A DNA stretch of 40,486 nucleotides from Planctomycetota bacterium (GCA_003671195.1 QWPJ01000105.1:1-40486); one strand, 5' to 3'; positions 25,439 through 35,157 are shown, counted from the first letter of the stretch. Notes: generated by a model not told the origin, from the letters alone. A program made the numbers and translations.

Positions 25439-28400
25439 TCAGTTGGCTTCTATGTTTCGGAACGATTCCGGAGCGATTTGCTTGAGGAACTCGGCGCACT
25501 TATCGACCGCATAGAGGATCTGCTGGTTCGAGTGGGTCGAGTTGATGAAGAACCGCAAGCGGGCAGCGGATTCTTCGACCGCCGGATAGAGGATCGGCTG
25601 GACGTTGATCCCCGAGTCGATCATTCGGCGCGAGAGCTGCAGGGCATGGAGCGAGTTTCCGGTGATCACAGGGATCACAGGGGTTTCGTTCGAGTTGCCT
25701 GTATTGAGTCCCCGCTTTTTCGCCTCGGTCAAAAATAGCCGGGCGGCTTCTTTGAGTCGTGTCACTCGGGATGGATCTTTGCGTAGGACTTGGATCGAGG
25801 CGATCGCAGCGGCGGTGTTGGGTGGCGAGAGCCCGACGCTGAAGACGAAGCCTGGGGTGGTGTACTTGAGGTACTCGATCAGCTCGGCTCGGCCTGCGAT
25901 GTATCCGCCGCAGGATCCAAAGGACTTGCTGAGGGTTCCCATCCAGATATCGACGTCGTTGGGGTTAACCCCGAAGTGTTCGGAGATGCCCCGTCCGGTC
26001 TTGCCCATCGTTCCGATCGAGTGGGCTTCGTCGACCATCAACCAGCACTGGTGTTTCTTGCAAACATCGATGAACTTTGGCAGGACGGGAAAGTCCCCGT
26101 CCATGCTGTAGACCCCTTCGACGATCACCAGGACGCGCCGATGGCGTTTGCGCTGCTCGAGCAAGATCGCATCGAGGGCTTCGTAGTTGTTGTGGGGGAA
26201 GGGTCGCCTGCGGCTTCCCGAGAGGATCGCTCCCTGGACGATGCTGTTGTGCGAGAGCGAATCGTGGAGGATCAGATCCTGCTGGCCCACAAGGTGGCCG
26301 ATGACCGACTCATTGGTCGAGTGTCCGCCGACCATGACGATCGAGTCTTGGACACCGATCCAGTCGGCGATCTCTTTTTCGAGTTGGCGATGGATGTCTT
26401 TCTCGCCGCTGACGAGGCGCGAGGCCGAGACGCTCGTGCCGTACTTTTGGGTTGCCTCGATGACCGCTTGGGTCACGTCCGGATCACCGCTCATTCCCAG
26501 GTAGTTGTAGCTTGCAAAGCTGATGCGTTGCTGGCCGTCGACCAAGGTGGTATCCCGCGTGAGGCCTTGATGGACGGAGAAGTACGGGTTGGGTAGCCCG
26601 GTCATTTCCATCTGCTGGATGGTCTGTTTGAGGCGTCGGTATTCGGGGATCAAGTCAAAGCGATAGTCCTCTGGGGCGATCGTACGTTCCTCGACCGCAT
26701 CGGACGAGAGGGTCTTGACCCCTTCGCGAATTCGATCCTTGCTGAAGGTCCCTTCGATCGCTTCGGCGATTTCTCGGACCGTCTCGATCTCTTGAAGCAG
26801 GTCTTCGGGAATTCGGCCTTCGACGGAGTTTTCCAGGAAGTGTGCGATCTGAAGTCTCTCGAGGCTATCGAGGCCCAAGTCGATGATGACGTTGGTGTCC
26901 AAGTCCAGGAGTTTGGCTCGCTCTTGAGCGACGCTTCGGACCGCCCGCTTGACCAGTTCGACCACATCGGGATCCGGGTCGCGGGTCTTCTTGGGATGGA
27001 TCCCAGAGGAGTGCGATGGGCCGCTGGAAAAGCCGTCTTTGAGTTCGCTGACGGTCGCTGCTGCGATCATCGGAGGACCATCGAAGAGTCCTTCTTCCCA
27101 ACTGAGCCATTGATGGACGATGCGAAAGGTTCCTTCGCGGAACCCCTTCAAGCAGGCGTGACGCTGGATCTTGCCCGAGGAGGTCTTGGGAAGCGATCCG
27201 TGGCGGACCAGGATGACTGCATCGGGCGGGATCTCGTGGTTGGCAGTCACTGCGCGGCGGATCGATTGAATGACCGGATTCCAGTCATCCTCGAGCGAGC
27301 GTTGGACTTCGACGGCGATGATCAGCCGTTCGCGCGGGCCCGAATCGTCGGCAAAGGCAGCCGCGGCCGACGACTGGATCGACTCATGGCACTCCTCGAC
27401 CGTCTGCTCGATGTCTTGTGGGTATCGGTTGACCCCCCGCACAATGATCAAATCCTTGACCCGACCGGCCACATACAATTGACCTTCGCTCAGAAAGCCA
27501 AGGTCTCCGGTACGCAAAAACGGTCCATCGCCATCTTTGGTCGTGGCGTTGAATACCTCTTGGGAAATCTCTGTTTTTTCCCAATAGCCCAAGCCCACGC
27601 TCGGGCTGTCGATCCAGATCTCTCCGATCTCGTTGTCCGGAAGGGGCTTGCGAGTCTCCGGATCGACGATCTTGACCGTATTGTTGTCGGTCGTCACTCC
27701 GCACCCTACAAGCTTGCGGGCCGTCGGGTCGTCGGCAGCCACCGGAACGACCAACCTTGCATCCATCTGACGACCGCCGAAGCTCCTCAGGATCGGTTCG
27801 CTGTGGTGCGGACCTCCGGTGACGATCAAGGTCGTTTCGGCCATACCGTAGCAAGGCAGGTGCGATGCGTTGCGGAATCCTACCGCCCCGAAGCGTTGGG
27901 TGAATTGCTCGATCGTCGTGGCTCGTACAGGCTCAGCTCCATTGAAAGCCACCCGCCAGGTACTCAGGTCCAAGCCAGCGAGCTCTTCATCGGTTACCTT
28001 GTCGACGCAAAGCTGATAGGCAAAGTTCGGGGCCCCACTGGTAGTCCCTTTGTACTTGGTAATCGCGCGAAGCCAGCGGACAGGACGCTGCAGGAACGTC
28101 ATCGGACTCATCAAGACCATCGTCGCTCCGAAAAATATCGGAGCGAGAATTCCACCGATCAAGCCCATGTCGTGGTAGGTCGGCAACCAGGAACAACCGA
28201 TGCACGAGTGGTGTTCACCAAAAAGGGTCGAGATGATCTCGCAGTTGCGGATCAAATTCCCGTGCGTGAGCATCACCCCCTTGGGCTGCCCGGTCGAACC
28301 CGAGGTGTACTGCAAGACAGCCAAATTGCCGTCGAGGATCGGAATTTCGTTGAACTGGATCGCGATCGATCGGTCGATCGAATCGGTTCCGAGGATCTCC

Positions 28401-28933
28401 ATGCTCTGGGTCTCGCTGCGCATGCTCTCATCGCGCAGGATCTGAATGGCCGTCTCTTGCGTCGTCAGCGCGCAGGCCGCTTGGCAGTCACCCGCGATGC
28501 CCTGGATCCGTGCTCCCTTGCGATTGCGACGAGGAGGATAAGCAGGCACGGCGATGCAGCCGGCATAAAGGCAACCGAAAAACCCAGTGATAAACTCGAG
28601 TGTTCCCGGCGGATAAAGCAGCAAGACTCGGGAACCGATGGGATGCTTTTGAAGGATCTGAACGGCGATGGCACGGGCCGTATGATCCAACTCCGCATAG
28701 GTCAGCTTCGATTCGTCGTCGCTCTCCCCGTCGGTCAGATAAAACGCCACCTTGTTCGGAAACGTATTGGCCCAATACCGAAGCATGTGGACCATCGTCG
28801 AGAGCGGCGGATTGTAAGGCGCGTGGACCGAACTCAGGTCGAGTTTGGTAAACTCCCTGACGTGGCGCTTGCCAACGATGTTCATGGCCGAAGTGCTCGG
28901 ATGGGTTGGGTAGGTTGTATTGCTCGCGTTCAT
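25439..28933 (-). CDS. Tri-modular fatty acyl-AMP ligase / acyl carrier protein / alpha-oxoamine synthase
   Basis: From ATG 28933 the protein has 1164 residues; a TTG at 29008 would add 25. Module 1 (~1-625) is an adenylating enzyme of the fatty acyl-AMP ligase type, with YTSGSTGQPKG at 209-219, RTGDLGF and KDLIIVRGVNRYPQDIE. Module 2 (~665-740) is a carrier protein with DLGLDSLERLQ; Ser690 should carry phosphopantetheine. Module 3 (~775-1164) is a PLP enzyme of the AONS/KBL/ALAS/serine palmitoyltransferase family, with SHNSIVQGA, DEAHSIGTMG and the PLP lysine Lys1003 in GTLSKSFGS. Together they should activate a fatty acid, load it on the carrier and condense it with an amino acid, releasing CO2 and giving an alpha-aminoketone. 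The amino acid is not predictable by eye. rex follows after 15 nt. Confidence 0.9.
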   Translation of the reverse strand: MNASNTTYPTHPSTSAMNIVGKRHVREFTKLDLSSVHAPYNPPLSTMVHMLRYWANTFPNKVAFYLTDGESDDESKLTYAELDHTARAIAVQILQKHPIGSRVLLLYPPGTLEFITGFFGCLYAGCIAVPAYPPRRNRKGARIQGIAGDCQAACALTTQETAIQILRDESMRSETQSMEILGTDSIDRSIAIQFNEIPILDGNLAVLQYTSGSTGQPKGVMLTHGNLIRNCEIISTLFGEHHSCIGCSWLPTYHDMGLIGGILAPIFFGATMVLMSPMTFLQRPVRWLRAITKYKGTTSGAPNFAYQLCVDKVTDEELAGLDLSTWRVAFNGAEPVRATTIEQFTQRFGAVGFRNASHLPCYGMAETTLIVTGGPHHSEPILRSFGGRQMDARLVVPVAADDPTARKLVGCGVTTDNNTVKIVDPETRKPLPDNEIGEIWIDSPSVGLGYWEKTEISQEVFNATTKDGDGPFLRTGDLGFLSEGQLYVAGRVKDLIIVRGVNRYPQDIEQTVEECHESIQSSAAAAFADDSGPRERLIIAVEVQRSLEDDWNPVIQSIRRAVTANHEIPPDAVILVRHGSLPKTSSGKIQRHACLKGFREGTFRIVHQWLSWEEGLFDGPPMIAAATVSELKDGFSSGPSHSSGIHPKKTRDPDPDVVELVKRAVRSVAQERAKLLDLDTNVIIDLGLDSLERLQIAHFLENSVEGRIPEDLLQEIETVREIAEAIEGTFSKDRIREGVKTLSSDAVEERTIAPEDYRFDLIPEYRRLKQTIQQMEMTGLPNPYFSVHQGLTRDTTLVDGQQRISFASYNYLGMSGDPDVTQAVIEATQKYGTSVSASRLVSGEKDIHRQLEKEIADWIGVQDSIVMVGGHSTNESVIGHLVGQQDLILHDSLSHNSIVQGAILSGSRRRPFPHNNYEALDAILLEQRKRHRRVLVIVEGVYSMDGDFPVLPKFIDVCKKHQCWLMVDEAHSIGTMGKTGRGISEHFGVNPNDVDIWMGTLSKSFGSCGGYIAGRAELIEYLKYTTPGFVFSVGLSPPNTAAAIASIQVLRKDPSRVTRLKEAARLFLTEAKKRGLNTGNSNETPVIPVITGNSLHALQLSRRMIDSGINVQPILYPAVEESAARLRFFINSTHSNQQILYAVDKCAEFLKQIAPESFRNIEAN

Positions 28934-29122
28934 TGGATCGCTTTTTTGACTACTGAGCTTCGAAACACCGCTTTTTATCGGTCTTTGGTTATACCGACAA
29001 TTCGTCAAATTCGGTACAGACCGTTTTTTTCCTACGAGGTCCGAAACGGCTAGTCTTTAACAATCGACCCCACAAGGGGGGATTTCAAGAGGAAATGGTA
29101 GAAATCTCAGGAGAAAATCCAC

Positions 29123-29151
29123 TTGCTGGTTTTTCCCGGGGAAACTATAAT
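29123..29151 (+). promoter_or_regulatory. Sigma-70-type promoter for rplM-rpsI
   Basis: TTGCTG at 29123-29128 and a perfect TATAAT at 29146-29151 are separated by 17 bp. Transcription would start near 29158, leaving a leader of about 93 nt before rplM. The leader could hold regulatory structure; none was resolved. On the opposite strand this 317 bp gap must also hold the promoter of the acyl ligase gene, where only weak boxes are seen. Confidence 0.65.
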
Positions 29152-29250
29152 TTCGCCCCCTTGAGCTGGTTTGACATAGGCCCATTAGCCGATTTCTCCA
29201 CTCTAGTCGTTTATCCGCGATTGATTCCGCAGCGAAAGCTAAGATTGGCC

Positions 29251-29763
29251 ATGGTCCAACACACTCATACAATTCAAAAAAGCAAAACCGTCCAGCAAAA
29301 AACCAGTGTTGCCAAGGCCGGAGAGGTCGAGCAAAAGTGGTTTGTCGTCGATGCAACCGATTGCACTCTAGGACGCTTGGCTAGCCAAATCGCGATGATT
29401 CTCATGGGCAAGCATCGCCCAGAATACACCCCACACGTCGATACCGGCGAATACGTGGTCGTGATCAACGCCGAAAAGGTCAAGATGTCGGGCCGCAAAC
29501 TCGAACATCGCCATTATGCTTGGTACAACGGCTACAACCGTCAAAAGATGGAAAGCTACGGCGAAAGGCTCGAGCGCAAGCCCACCGACCTTGTCCACTT
29601 TGCCGTCAAGCGCATGTTGCCCAAGAAAAACACCTTGGCCCGACACATGCTCGCCAAACTCAAAGTCTACGCCGGCACCGAACATCCACACCAAGCACAA
29701 CAACCGATCCCAGCCTCCTTCGGCTTCCAAGCCGTTGCGGCCAAAGCCAATTCCCCAGAGTAG
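29251..29763 (+). CDS. rplM: 50S ribosomal protein L13
   Basis: This 170-residue protein carries the L13 core from about residue 28: [19 protein letters not shown], then [21 protein letters not shown], and [18 protein letters not shown] close to the family pattern. The ATG at 29251 gives a ~25-residue polar extension before the core, while an earlier in-frame ATG at 29095 lies upstream of the promoter and is unlikely. It binds 23S rRNA and acts early in large-subunit assembly. It forms the classic pair with rpsI, which starts 103 nt downstream. Confidence 0.96.
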   Translation: MVQHTHTIQKSKTVQQKTSVAKAGEVEQKWFVVDATDCTLGRLASQIAMILMGKHRPEYTPHVDTGEYVVVINAEKVKMSGRKLEHRHYAWYNGYNRQKMESYGERLERKPTDLVHFAVKRMLPKKNTLARHMLAKLKVYAGTEHPHQAQQPIPASFGFQAVAAKANSPE

Positions 29764-29866
29764 TTTCAACCTGCAATCCCAACACGGATCGCCCCCTAGG
29801 CCGCCATTCGGCCAGGTACCGACCCTAGCAATTCACAAAAGCATTTGCCTTTAAAGAGAAGCCAGC

Positions 29867-30277
29867 ATGTTCACAAAGAAAGACAAAGTCAACGGTGATT
29901 GCCTCGGTACCGGACGTCGCAAAACGTCCGTCGCCCGCGTTCGCGTACGACCAGGGTCCGGAAAAATTACCGTCAACGACCGAGCTTTCGAAGAATACTT
30001 CGTCACCGATATGGAACGACGTCTCGTCGTCCAAACCCTCGAACACGTAGGACACGCCGACAAAGTCGACGTCTTTGTCCGCGTCGCCGGAGGTGGACCC
30101 ATCAGCCAAGCAGGTGCCATCCGTATGGGTCTGGCTCGGGCTCTGGTAAGCCTCTCGGAAGAAAACTTCCAACCTCTCCGCGACGACGGGTTCCTCACCC
30201 GAGATTCGCGAATGAAAGAACGCAAGAAGTACGGCCTACGCGGCGCTCGTCGTGGTACCCAGTTCTCCAAGCGTTAA
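29867..30277 (+). CDS. rpsI: 30S ribosomal protein S9
   Basis: This 136-residue protein shows GTGRRKTSVARVRVRPGSGKI near the start, GGGPISQAGAIRMGLARAL in the middle, and the C-terminal LTRDSRMKERKKYGLRGARR, which reaches the P-site of the ribosome. The terminal Lys-Arg (FSKR) matches the conserved end that contacts tRNA. It is cotranscribed with rplM. The next gene starts 32 nt later without an obvious terminator, so it may be in the same transcript. Confidence 0.97.
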   Translation: MFTKKDKVNGDCLGTGRRKTSVARVRVRPGSGKITVNDRAFEEYFVTDMERRLVVQTLEHVGHADKVDVFVRVAGGGPISQAGAIRMGLARALVSLSEENFQPLRDDGFLTRDSRMKERKKYGLRGARRGTQFSKR

Positions 30278-30309
30278 TCGCCAGGCCACCCGAAGAACCT
30301 CCCAATACC

Positions 30310-31860
30310 GTGACCCGTCGCTACGATATCATCGTCGTCGGGTCCGGTTTCTCCGGAAGCCTCCTTGCCTGGATCCTCGCCTCCCAAGGCCGTTCGGTAC
30401 TCTTGATCGATCGGTCCAAACATCCACGCTTTGCCGTCGGTGAATCCTCCACCCCCACCGCCGACTTCCTGCTGGCGTACCTAGCCCAACGCTGGAATCT
30501 ACCCGCACTGGCTCCTCTGGCCTCCTGGGGGCAATGGAAAGAACTCTACCCAGAAATCCTCTGCGGGAAAAAACGAGGGTTCTCCTACTACCGCCACCAC
30601 CCCGGACAACCCCTCAATCGCGAAAACCTCCACGCCGAATCGATGCTCGTCGCCGCAAGCGCCCGCGATGCCTGGAGCGATACCCACTGGCTCCGAAGCT
30701 CCGTCGATGCCTTCCTAGCCGACCAAGCTCGCTCGGCTGGCGCAACACTCCTGGAATCCACCCAACTCCTATCGGCCCGCTTCGATCCCCTCGCAAACCG
30801 CTGGACATGCACCCTGAAGACCGCTTGTGCATCGACCAAAGATACTGAACCATCTATCGAAGCGAATTGGATCGTCGATGCGACCGGCCACCAAGGCCTC
30901 CAATCCCCATGGATCGACAATCCCGACGATTCGAGTTTCATGCAAACTCGCACGGGTGCTCTCTTCGGACACTTCGAAGGAGTCGCACCGTTTGCCGCTG
31001 CAACTTGCCCTGAAGATCCATTCTGTGGAGACGACGCAGCGCAGCATCATGTGCTCGATGACGGCTGGGTATGGATGCTTAGGTTCGACCACGGAGTTAC
31101 CAGCGTCGGCCTTGTGCAACCCTCCTCGACGCAGCGCAGCGAACGGACGTTCTGGGAGGTTCTCGAGCGGCACCCGAGCCTCGCAGAGTTGATGCAAGAT
31201 GCCAAGCTCGTTGCACCTCTGGGACATGACACAGCTAAGCCAACGATGGGCTCGGTCGATCGAATGAGCCGTTGCCGCGCCAGAGCCTCGGGTCCAGGCT
31301 GGGTATGCTTGCCGGTCTCGTACGGATTCGTCGATCCGCTCCATAGCTCGGGCATCGCCCATTCGCTAAGCGGGGTGGTGAGGCTTGCCGAAGCCCTCGT
31401 GTCAGACCGCAACGATTGCTACGAATCGATTCGGGCTTACGGGGCAGACCTTCGACGCGAAATCCAATGGTTGGATTTGCTCGTCGCGGGTTGTTATGCT
31501 GCCCAACCCTCGTTCGAGAGTTTTATGGCCTACGCCTGCATGTACTTCGTCAGCGCCATCGAGTTCGAAAAGCAACTTGCCGTCGATCCTGGGCGCTGGC
31601 CCAACGGCTTTATGCAAAGTCAGGACAGCCGTTGGGTACCCGTGGTCAACCAAGCCTACGAATTCCTCGTGCGCTCGCGCCAAACGCAAGATCGCAACGA
31701 GTCGACTTTATCCCGGTTTCCCATGCAGGTCCGGGGGTGGATTGAGCCATGGAACCGTGTCGGTTTGCTCGATCCGGCATCGGCCAATCGGATCTCGCAC
31801 TCGGTTGCGCCCAAGTACGCTTCGAGCATCGAAGGGCTCTGCCGTTCGTTGGCCAAGTAG
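30310..31860 (+). CDS. FAD-dependent oxidoreductase of the halogenase/geranylgeranyl-reductase type
   Basis: From GTG 30310 it has 516 residues. The FAD-binding motif GSGFSG lies at 11-16, then HPRFAVGESSTPTADFLL (the GES motif of this flavoprotein group), and a second FAD contact near SYGFVDPLHSSGIAHSL. The tryptophan-halogenase motif WxWxIP is not kept: the equivalent stretch reads GWVWMLRFDHG. I therefore doubt halogenation and prefer a general flavin-dependent hydroxylase or reductase. It follows rpsI after 32 nt, so it is probably driven by the ribosomal promoter, an odd pairing. No membrane segment or signal is seen. Confidence 0.85.
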   Translation: MTRRYDIIVVGSGFSGSLLAWILASQGRSVLLIDRSKHPRFAVGESSTPTADFLLAYLAQRWNLPALAPLASWGQWKELYPEILCGKKRGFSYYRHHPGQPLNRENLHAESMLVAASARDAWSDTHWLRSSVDAFLADQARSAGATLLESTQLLSARFDPLANRWTCTLKTACASTKDTEPSIEANWIVDATGHQGLQSPWIDNPDDSSFMQTRTGALFGHFEGVAPFAAATCPEDPFCGDDAAQHHVLDDGWVWMLRFDHGVTSVGLVQPSSTQRSERTFWEVLERHPSLAELMQDAKLVAPLGHDTAKPTMGSVDRMSRCRARASGPGWVCLPVSYGFVDPLHSSGIAHSLSGVVRLAEALVSDRNDCYESIRAYGADLRREIQWLDLLVAGCYAAQPSFESFMAYACMYFVSAIEFEKQLAVDPGRWPNGFMQSQDSRWVPVVNQAYEFLVRSRQTQDRNESTLSRFPMQVRGWIEPWNRVGLLDPASANRISHSVAPKYASSIEGLCRSLAK

Positions 31861-32018
31861 CCCACGAAGCGTGCATGCCCCCAAGGATGCAAGCATGACT
31901 GATGCTCTTGGACTTGGAGAACTTAGAGCTTTCGCGGTAAGTTTTGGGCGCTTTCCGACGGGCGGCCGACACAGGTATTGAGCCGAAGCCGAGCGGATCA
32001 GAACGCGCGCCGTATGGG

Positions 32019-34748
32019 TCAATTCACGGACCTTTTGGATGACGATGGGTTCGACACCGAAGCCGATGCAGAAGACCCTTGTTCGGGGGATTGGGCCGAT
32101 GGGTTGGCATGCAAGGCGGAGTTCAAGTCGATTTCGCGACCGAGTTGGTTGTGTTCGATTGCGCGTTGAAGGTACTGGACCGTCTCGTCGATGGTGTCGG
32201 CTTGGAGGAGCATCAGCTCGCCTGCCTTGATAAGGTTCAGGGCGTGTTCAACCGCTTTTTCCCATCCGACAAAGTCGTAGACTTCTTTGACCCGTTTGCC
32301 CGAATCCATCCCTCGTTTGAAGATCGAGGAGATCTCGCCCGGTTTTCGGCCTCGAAGGTATTGGTCTTCGTAGAGGATGACACGATCGAAGTGATCGGCA
32401 AGGATTTCACCTTGGCGGATCATGTCGATATCGCGTCGATCGCCTGCGGCGGAGTAGACGACCGTACGGTGACTGTGGGGGAACTGTTCAAGGGCTTCGA
32501 TGATCGCCAGGAGGCTCGAGCTGTTGTGTCCATAATCAGCGACGACCGTCGCGCCGTGAACTTCCAGGAGATTGAAGCGTCCGGGGACTTTGTCCATATG
32601 AGCGCTGAACGATTCGAGGCCTGTGACGATCTGCTCGACGGACATCCCGAAGCCCCAGCAAGCTGCGACGCTGGCAAGAACGTTCTCGACTTGGAATTGG
32701 ATCCGGCCCTGGTGGGTCAATGGGATTTGATCGAGGGTCGTCAGCGGGGTTTCCTCGGCACCTTCGGCGATGAAAATTCGCCCATTGCGAACAAAGACGA
32801 CGCGTTCTCCTCTGACGCGATGATTGGTCAGGACGGGATCGTTCTCATCGATCGCATAGAAGATCACCCTTCCTTTGCATTTCTCGGCCATTTCAGCGGT
32901 GAGAGGATCGTTGGCTTTGAGGACTCCGAATCCGTTTTTGTGCACGGCCTCGATGATGCATCGCTTGACCTTGGAGAGTTGTTCGATCGTCTCGATATCG
33001 GAGAGTCCAAGGTGGTCACCTTCGCCGATATTGGTAACGATCCCGACGTCGCAAAAATCGAACCCGAGGCCTTCGCGGAGGATACCTCCGCGTGCTGTCT
33101 CGAGCACTGCGGCATCGACAAAAGGATTCATCAGAACGGAGCGAGCGCTCTGGGGGCCGCTGCAGTCACCCGAATCGATACGCCGTCCTCCGACGTAGAT
33201 TCCGTCGGTACAGGTCATCCCGACTTTCTTGCCGGTGCTGGCCACGAGGTGGGCGATCAGACGTGTCGTCGTGGTCTTGCCGTTGACCCCTGTGACGCTG
33301 ACGATTGGAATACGACCGTTGCTGGTCCCAGGGAACATCATATCGATGATCGATTCGCCAACGGGCCGTGGTTTGCCTGAAGAGGGTTCGATGTGCATGC
33401 GCAAACCAGGCCCCGCGTTGACTTCGACGATCACTCCCCGCTGGCCCTGGAGCGGTTGCGAGATGTCTTGGGCTACGATATCGACTCCAGCGATATCCAA
33501 ACCGACGACGCGAGCCGCTTCGATCGCATGGCGAGCGACATCGGGATGGACTTCGTCGGTCACATCGGCAGCCGTCCCGCCGGTGCTCAGGTTGGCGTTG
33601 CGGCGGATGAGGACTTTCTTTCCGACCGGAGGGATCGTATCGGGCGTCATGCCTTGGGCCAGCAGCACCCCTAGGGCAACGGCATCGATCTTGATAAGGC
33701 TCAGAGAGGTCGAGTGCCCGTCGCTACGGCGAGGATCTTCGTTGATTTTATCGATGAGTTTTTGGACGGTCGATTGGCCATCGCCGATGACGTGGGCTGG
33801 TTCGCGTCGGGCGGCAGCAACGAGTTTTCCACCGACGACGAGCATTCGGTAGTCGTCGCCCGGAGCGTGCCTTTCGACGACGATCGATCGGCCTTCCTCG
33901 CGGGCGGCATTGTAAGCGGCGATGACTTGCTCTTGGGATTGTAGGTTCGTCGCGACGCCTCGTCCGTGGTTGCCGAATTGGGGTTTGACCACCACGGGCA
34001 AACCGATGTCTTCGGCAGCTTCCCATGCATCCTCGGCGCTCTCGACGGCTCGGCCTTCGGGCGTCGGGATGCCGATGGAGCGGAGCAAGGATCGGGTCAA
34101 CTCTTTGTCTTGGGCGATCGATTCGGCGATGGCGCTCGTCGAGTCGGTTTCGGCCGTGCAGATACGACGCTGATGGATTCCATAACCGAGCTGCACCAGA
34201 CTTCCTTCATTCAAGCGACGCCAGGGAATGCTCTTGGACTTGGCCGCATCGACGATCGATCGGGTGCTAGGTCCAAGGCAAACGTCATAGGCGAACTCTT
34301 TGAGCTCCGCGGCTACTTTCGCCACATCGTAAGGGGTGTCGTTGATGGCCGCTTGGATCAGTTCAAAGGCTCGGTCCAAGCAAGCCAACGCGAGTTTCTC
34401 TTCTTTGTAGGCGATGGCGACTTTATAGATCCCATCGGTGTTCGTTTCGCGGGCGCGGCCGAAACCGACCGGGGTACCGGCAAGGGATTGAAGCTCGAGC
34501 GTCACGTGCTCGAGAATGTGGGCCATGTAGGTCCCGCGTCGGAGCCGTACAAAGAAACCTCCTCGCTCACCAATACTGCAGCGATGTTCGACCATCGTCG
34601 GGAGCCATCCCATGAGACGCTCGTTGAACCCAGGGATCATCTCCGAGGAGGTGTCCTTCATCTCTTCGAGGTCGACCCAAGCTTCCAGAACCGGGTAGTT
34701 CGCCCAAATGTTTGGACCTCGAAGCTTGTTCACCTTAAGTATCTTCAT
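32019..34748 (-). CDS. cphA: Cyanophycin synthetase
   Basis: This 909-residue enzyme polymerises Asp and Arg into the storage polymer cyanophycin, using ATP. An N-terminal domain (~1-160) is followed by an ATP-grasp domain (~210-480) with VVKPQFGNHGRGVATN, RMLVVGGKLVAAARR and the metal-binding IVEVNAGPGLRMH. A Mur-ligase-like domain begins near 485 with its P-loop GVNGKTTT intact, then ETARGGILREGLGFD and YGHNSSSL. Both ATP sites look complete, which fits CphA1 rather than a degenerate CphA2. The final ~40 residues are a Ser/Ala-rich tail. ATG 34748 is preceded by AGAGGA. No cyanophycinase gene is in the window. Confidence 0.94.
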   Translation of the reverse strand: MKILKVNKLRGPNIWANYPVLEAWVDLEEMKDTSSEMIPGFNERLMGWLPTMVEHRCSIGERGGFFVRLRRGTYMAHILEHVTLELQSLAGTPVGFGRARETNTDGIYKVAIAYKEEKLALACLDRAFELIQAAINDTPYDVAKVAAELKEFAYDVCLGPSTRSIVDAAKSKSIPWRRLNEGSLVQLGYGIHQRRICTAETDSTSAIAESIAQDKELTRSLLRSIGIPTPEGRAVESAEDAWEAAEDIGLPVVVKPQFGNHGRGVATNLQSQEQVIAAYNAAREEGRSIVVERHAPGDDYRMLVVGGKLVAAARREPAHVIGDGQSTVQKLIDKINEDPRRSDGHSTSLSLIKIDAVALGVLLAQGMTPDTIPPVGKKVLIRRNANLSTGGTAADVTDEVHPDVARHAIEAARVVGLDIAGVDIVAQDISQPLQGQRGVIVEVNAGPGLRMHIEPSSGKPRPVGESIIDMMFPGTSNGRIPIVSVTGVNGKTTTTRLIAHLVASTGKKVGMTCTDGIYVGGRRIDSGDCSGPQSARSVLMNPFVDAAVLETARGGILREGLGFDFCDVGIVTNIGEGDHLGLSDIETIEQLSKVKRCIIEAVHKNGFGVLKANDPLTAEMAEKCKGRVIFYAIDENDPVLTNHRVRGERVVFVRNGRIFIAEGAEETPLTTLDQIPLTHQGRIQFQVENVLASVAACWGFGMSVEQIVTGLESFSAHMDKVPGRFNLLEVHGATVVADYGHNSSSLLAIIEALEQFPHSHRTVVYSAAGDRRDIDMIRQGEILADHFDRVILYEDQYLRGRKPGEISSIFKRGMDSGKRVKEVYDFVGWEKAVEHALNLIKAGELMLLQADTIDETVQYLQRAIEHNQLGREIDLNSALHANPSAQSPEQGSSASASVSNPSSSKRSVN

Positions 34749-35157
34749 AGTTTCCTCTGGTCGTCGTTCCTACTAGAAAAGTAGCCTTCCCGGATCTAGC
34801 CCGCCCGCTCTTGAACTCCACGACCGTTCCGCGGTCGGCATGCTGCTTGACGTTCCGTGCAGCCAGTGGATAGACAAGAGGATAGTTCAATCGCGGCCGA
34901 ATGTTTTGGGCCTTGGAAAAGCAATCGATTGGAGAGCAAATGCCGTTCCGAGCGATATTTTGGATTCGATCGGACGGATTTCCCAGCAATTTCGCGGTTT
35001 TCCAAAAGTTTGACTCCGACGGCGCGTCGAAGCTGTGTTGTCGATTTGATCACAGTGTGTATCGAGTCTGTTGGCAACTGAACTTCCTGGGTATTCGGAA
35101 GCCGCCGGGTAGCTGCATGAGGAAAACTGGTCTTCGGGGGCATCTGGTGAGGTTGGA
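34749..35157. other. Intergenic region upstream of cphA
   Basis: This is 409 bp between the stop of the Gfo/Idh/MocA gene and the cphA start, both on the minus strand. It must hold the cphA promoter, but no pair of good boxes stands out. A small hairpin (CTACT-AGAAA-AGTAG) lies about 25 nt before the cphA start. The short frames present have no ribosome binding site or recognisable motif. Confidence 0.5.

Noticed and set aside
26792..29053. A 753-codon open frame on the plus strand
   Set aside because: It lies wholly opposite the acyl ligase-carrier-synthase gene, has no family motifs, and comes from the codon bias of the real gene.
32079..33380. A 433-codon plus-strand frame
   Set aside because: It is antisense to cyanophycin synthetase, whose motifs are clear.
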